This document shows, in pieces, positions 21,893 through 23,668 of a DNA stretch of 23,668 nucleotides (within the stretch, counting starts at the first letter, position 1; each line of letters opens with the position of its first letter). The notes under the pieces are model-generated. The model worked only from the letters and a program-made list of their open reading frames with translations, was not told where the DNA came from and ran no database searches. Position numbers and translations under genes: made by a program. The stretch is from DASUTW01 sp035513995 (GTDB lineage: Bacteria > Actinomycetota > UBA4738 > CALAEC01): NCBI GenBank assembly GCA_035513995.1, contig DATKBL010000074.1, positions 1-23,668 of the forward strand. The letters are read 5' to 3'.

Positions 21893-22829
21893 CGGCCTCC
21901 TCTTCCGCGACCACCTTCGCCCGCAGGTCGGCCGGGGCGCGAAGCCCCCGCTGAGCCAGGAACTCCCCGATCCCCCGCCCCACGTCGGCGACGGCCTGCG
22001 GGTTCCAGAAGTTCGTCGTCCCCACCGCCACGGCCCAGGCGCCAGCCAGAAGGAACTCGACCGCGTCGCGCGCGTTCCGGATGCCACCCATCCCGATGAT
22101 CGGGACCTCGGGCAGGGCCCGAGCCACCTGGTACACCGCTCGCACCGCCACAGGTCGGATCGCCGGGCCCGACAGCCCGCCCGTCACCCCGCCGAGCTTC
22201 GGCCGGAAGGTGTCCACATCGATCGCCATCGCCAGCAGGGTGTTGATCAGAGAGATCCCGTGGGCGCCGGCGCGCATGCAGGCGTCGGCCACCTCCACGA
22301 TGTCGGTGACGTCGGGGGTGAGCTTCGCGAAGACCGGCAGCCGGGAGAGTCGTGCCACGGCGCCGACCACCTCTGCGGCCGCGTCCGGATGGCACGCGAA
22401 CACCTGGTTCCGCCGCTCCACGTTCGGGCAGGAGATGTTCGCCTCCAGCGCGACCACGCCGGGCACGTGCTGCGCGCGGATCGCGACCTGGACGAACTCC
22501 TCCACCGACTTCCCCGCGATCGAGAGGATCACGGGCACGCCCGCCTTCCGGATGAAGGGCCCCTCCTTCTCGATGAACTCGTCGATGCCGGGGTTCTGGA
22601 GGCCGATCGCGTTGAGCATCCCCGAGGGGGTCTCCACCATGCGGGGGGTGGGCAGCCCCCGCACCGGGCGGAGGGTCACGCTCTTCGTCACGACGCCCCC
22701 GACCCGAGAGAGATCGAGGAGCGGTGAGAGCTCGCGCCCCGATCCGAAGGTGCCCGACGCACCGAGCACGGGAGTGGGGAGCTGGACCCCAGCGAGGTCG
22801 ACCCCGAGGCTCACTCGTGCTCTGGCCAC
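21867..22829 (-). CDS. pyrD: Dihydroorotate dehydrogenase, class 1B catalytic subunit
   Basis: It oxidises dihydroorotate to orotate using FMN and passes electrons to the PyrK subunit and then NAD+. The 320 residues have the FMN barrel with GASGTFGSG (23-31), LNAIGLQNPG, the class 1 catalytic Cys134 in NISCPNV, and GGLSGPAIRPVA, GMGGIRNARDAVEF and VGTTNFWNP. Use of a Cys base and the adjacent pyrK identify class 1B. GTG 22829 is chosen because GGAGGTG (22834-22840) lies at ideal spacing; the later GTG at 22814 overlaps the pyrK stop but has no ribosome-binding site. It overlaps pyrK by 19 nt. Confidence 0.97.
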   Translation of the reverse strand: MARARVSLGVDLAGVQLPTPVLGASGTFGSGRELSPLLDLSRVGGVVTKSVTLRPVRGLPTPRMVETPSGMLNAIGLQNPGIDEFIEKEGPFIRKAGVPVILSIAGKSVEEFVQVAIRAQHVPGVVALEANISCPNVERRNQVFACHPDAAAEVVGAVARLSRLPVFAKLTPDVTDIVEVADACMRAGAHGISLINTLLAMAIDVDTFRPKLGGVTGGLSGPAIRPVAVRAVYQVARALPEVPIIGMGGIRNARDAVEFLLAGAWAVAVGTTNFWNPQAVADVGRGIGEFLAQRGLRAPADLRAKVVAEEEAGEPAHRGG

Positions 22830-23668
22830 GCGTCACCTCCCACGCCCGCCTCCTCCATCCGGAACCCGTGGGGCGGTGTCTGCGTCGGCGCCGAGGGCCC
22901 CCGGAGCCACTTCTCCCACCACACGCGGCCGCCGTTGAAGACGGGGCCCTCCACGCACGCGCGGAGGTTGTCCCATCCCGACCCGTCGCGCCGGATCACG
23001 GGGACGGTGCAGGTCCAGCAGACCCCCACTCCGCACGCCATCAGCTCCTCCACCGCGACCTGGCACGGGATCCCGTGGTCGGAGCAGTACTCGGCGACCG
23101 CCCGCAGCATCGCGTTGGGCCCGCACGCGTACACGACCTCGGCGTTCGTCCGCGAGACCATCCCCGGCAGGATGTCGGTGACCCGGCCGCGATCGCCGAG
23201 GCTTCCGTCCTCGGTGGTGATCGCGATCGAGACTGAGAGACGCTTCGCCTCGACCTGCTTGAAGACCCGATCCTGGTCCCGGGCCCCGATGATCATGTCG
23301 ACCCGCTTCCGGCGCGCGTTCAGCTCCTTCGCCAGGAAGTAGAGGGGCGCCGCCCCGTAGCCGCCACCCACGAGCAGACAGTTCGTCAGCTCCCGCGGGT
23401 ACGGGAAGGGCTTGCCCAGCGGCCCGATCACGTCGAGGAAGTCGTGGGGCTGGACCTGCGTCAGCCAGCTCGTACCGGGGCCGGCCGCCAGAAACGCCAG
23501 CTCGAGGGTGCCGGCCCAGCCGCCGCGCCGGGACGCCTCGTGGATCGAGAAGGGCCGGCGGAGGAGGAACTCCCGCTGCTCGGGGACGGCGATCTCCACG
23601 AACTGGCCGGGACGCGCCTCCTCGGCGATCTCGGGCGCCACCAGCGTGATCGTGTGGTACACGCCGCT
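22811..23668 (-). CDS. pyrK: Dihydroorotate dehydrogenase electron-transfer subunit (5' end cut by window)
   Basis: This FAD/[2Fe-2S] subunit carries electrons from PyrD to NAD+. The frame is open to the window edge (285 codons visible). The visible part begins SGVYHTITLVAPEIAEEA, which is internal to the FAD-binding domain, so some tens of N-terminal residues are missing. It contains the FAD motif LLRRPFSI, the NAD-binding LLVGGGYGAAPL and VVYACGPNAML, and the cluster motif MACGVGVCWTC followed by RACVEGPVF, four cysteines in the expected C-x4-C-x2-C...C spacing. The protein then runs about 40 residues past GPVF (WWEKWLRGPSAP and an acidic end), longer than typical members. Confidence 0.96.
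   Translation of the reverse strand, partial: SGVYHTITLVAPEIAEEARPGQFVEIAVPEQREFLLRRPFSIHEASRRGGWAGTLELAFLAAGPGTSWLTQVQPHDFLDVIGPLGKPFPYPRELTNCLLVGGGYGAAPLYFLAKELNARRKRVDMIIGARDQDRVFKQVEAKRLSVSIAITTEDGSLGDRGRVTDILPGMVSRTNAEVVYACGPNAMLRAVAEYCSDHGIPCQVAVEELMACGVGVCWTCTVPVIRRDGSGWDNLRACVEGPVFNGGRVWWEKWLRGPSAPTQTPPHGFRMEEAGVGGDAWPEHE
22834..22840 (-). promoter_or_regulatory. Ribosome-binding site fixing the pyrD start
   Basis: GGAGGTG on the minus strand, 6 nt from GGAGG to GTG 22829. It lies inside the end of pyrK and decides between two candidate GTG starts. Confidence 0.8.

Noticed and set aside
22812..22814. Second GTG as the pyrD start, overlapping the pyrK stop
   Set aside because: The overlap is attractive, but only GTG 22829 has a Shine-Dalgarno at proper spacing.
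1..23668. CRISPR arrays, insertion sequences, tRNA or rRNA genes, T-box leaders
   Set aside because: No direct repeat arrays, transposase frames, terminal inverted repeats, cloverleaf sequences or T-box motifs were seen on either strand.

Overview
This 23.7 kb window is a chromosomal housekeeping region of an actinobacterium. It has high GC content, many GTG starts and tightly packed genes. The best taxonomic markers are an actinobacterial-type integration host factor (mihF) directly upstream of gmk, rpoZ, coaBC and metK, and a PriA that has lost its helicase motifs. The gene order broadly matches the pyrF-mihF-gmk-rpoZ-coaBC-metK-priA-fmt-rsmB-rpe-rib region of Mycobacterium, but here it continues directly into infC-rpmI-rplT-rRNA methyltransferase-pheS-pheT. 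This suggests a compact, probably deep-branching or uncultured actinobacterial lineage; that last step is inference. No mobile element, CRISPR array, tRNA or rRNA was seen.

All genes but one lie on the minus strand, so transcription runs from high to low coordinates. (1) 23668-20676: pyrK (5' end outside the window), pyrD, pyrF and pyrE, the last steps of UMP synthesis. (2) 20622-10765: a long run from a clear promoter: mihF, gmk, rpoZ, coaBC, metK, priA, def, fmt, rsmB, rpe and a REC-GGDEF response regulator. metK and rpe each have TAGAAT exactly 7 nt before ATG, which suggests internal leaderless promoters. (3) 10751-6813: a TATACT -10 box, an FMN riboswitch, then ribD, ribE, ribBA, ribH and a small cupin, all overlapping. 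(4) 6788-6491: a cold-shock protein gene with its own terminator. (5) 6472-3826: promoter, leader hairpin, infC, rpmI, rplT and a SpoU-type RNA methyltransferase. (6) 3350-3829: a plus-strand SRPBCC gene. (7) 3314-1: pheS and pheT (3' end outside the window).

The most unusual object is the gene at 3826-5247. A complete TrmH/SpoU-family RNA methyltransferase is fused in frame to a C-terminal module that looks like a sensor histidine kinase core: an excellent H-box, but an ATPase half that lacks both N-box asparagines. Next in interest are infC, which has no ATG, GTG or TTG that could give a full-length protein although a near-perfect Shine-Dalgarno sits before a GTA codon; the REC-GGDEF regulator translationally coupled to rpe; the cupin coupled to ribH; the paired TAGAAT-N7-ATG starts; and a convergent gene pair sharing one CTAG as both stop codons.

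All functional assignments rest on reading motifs and gene order by eye. No database search or structure prediction was run.
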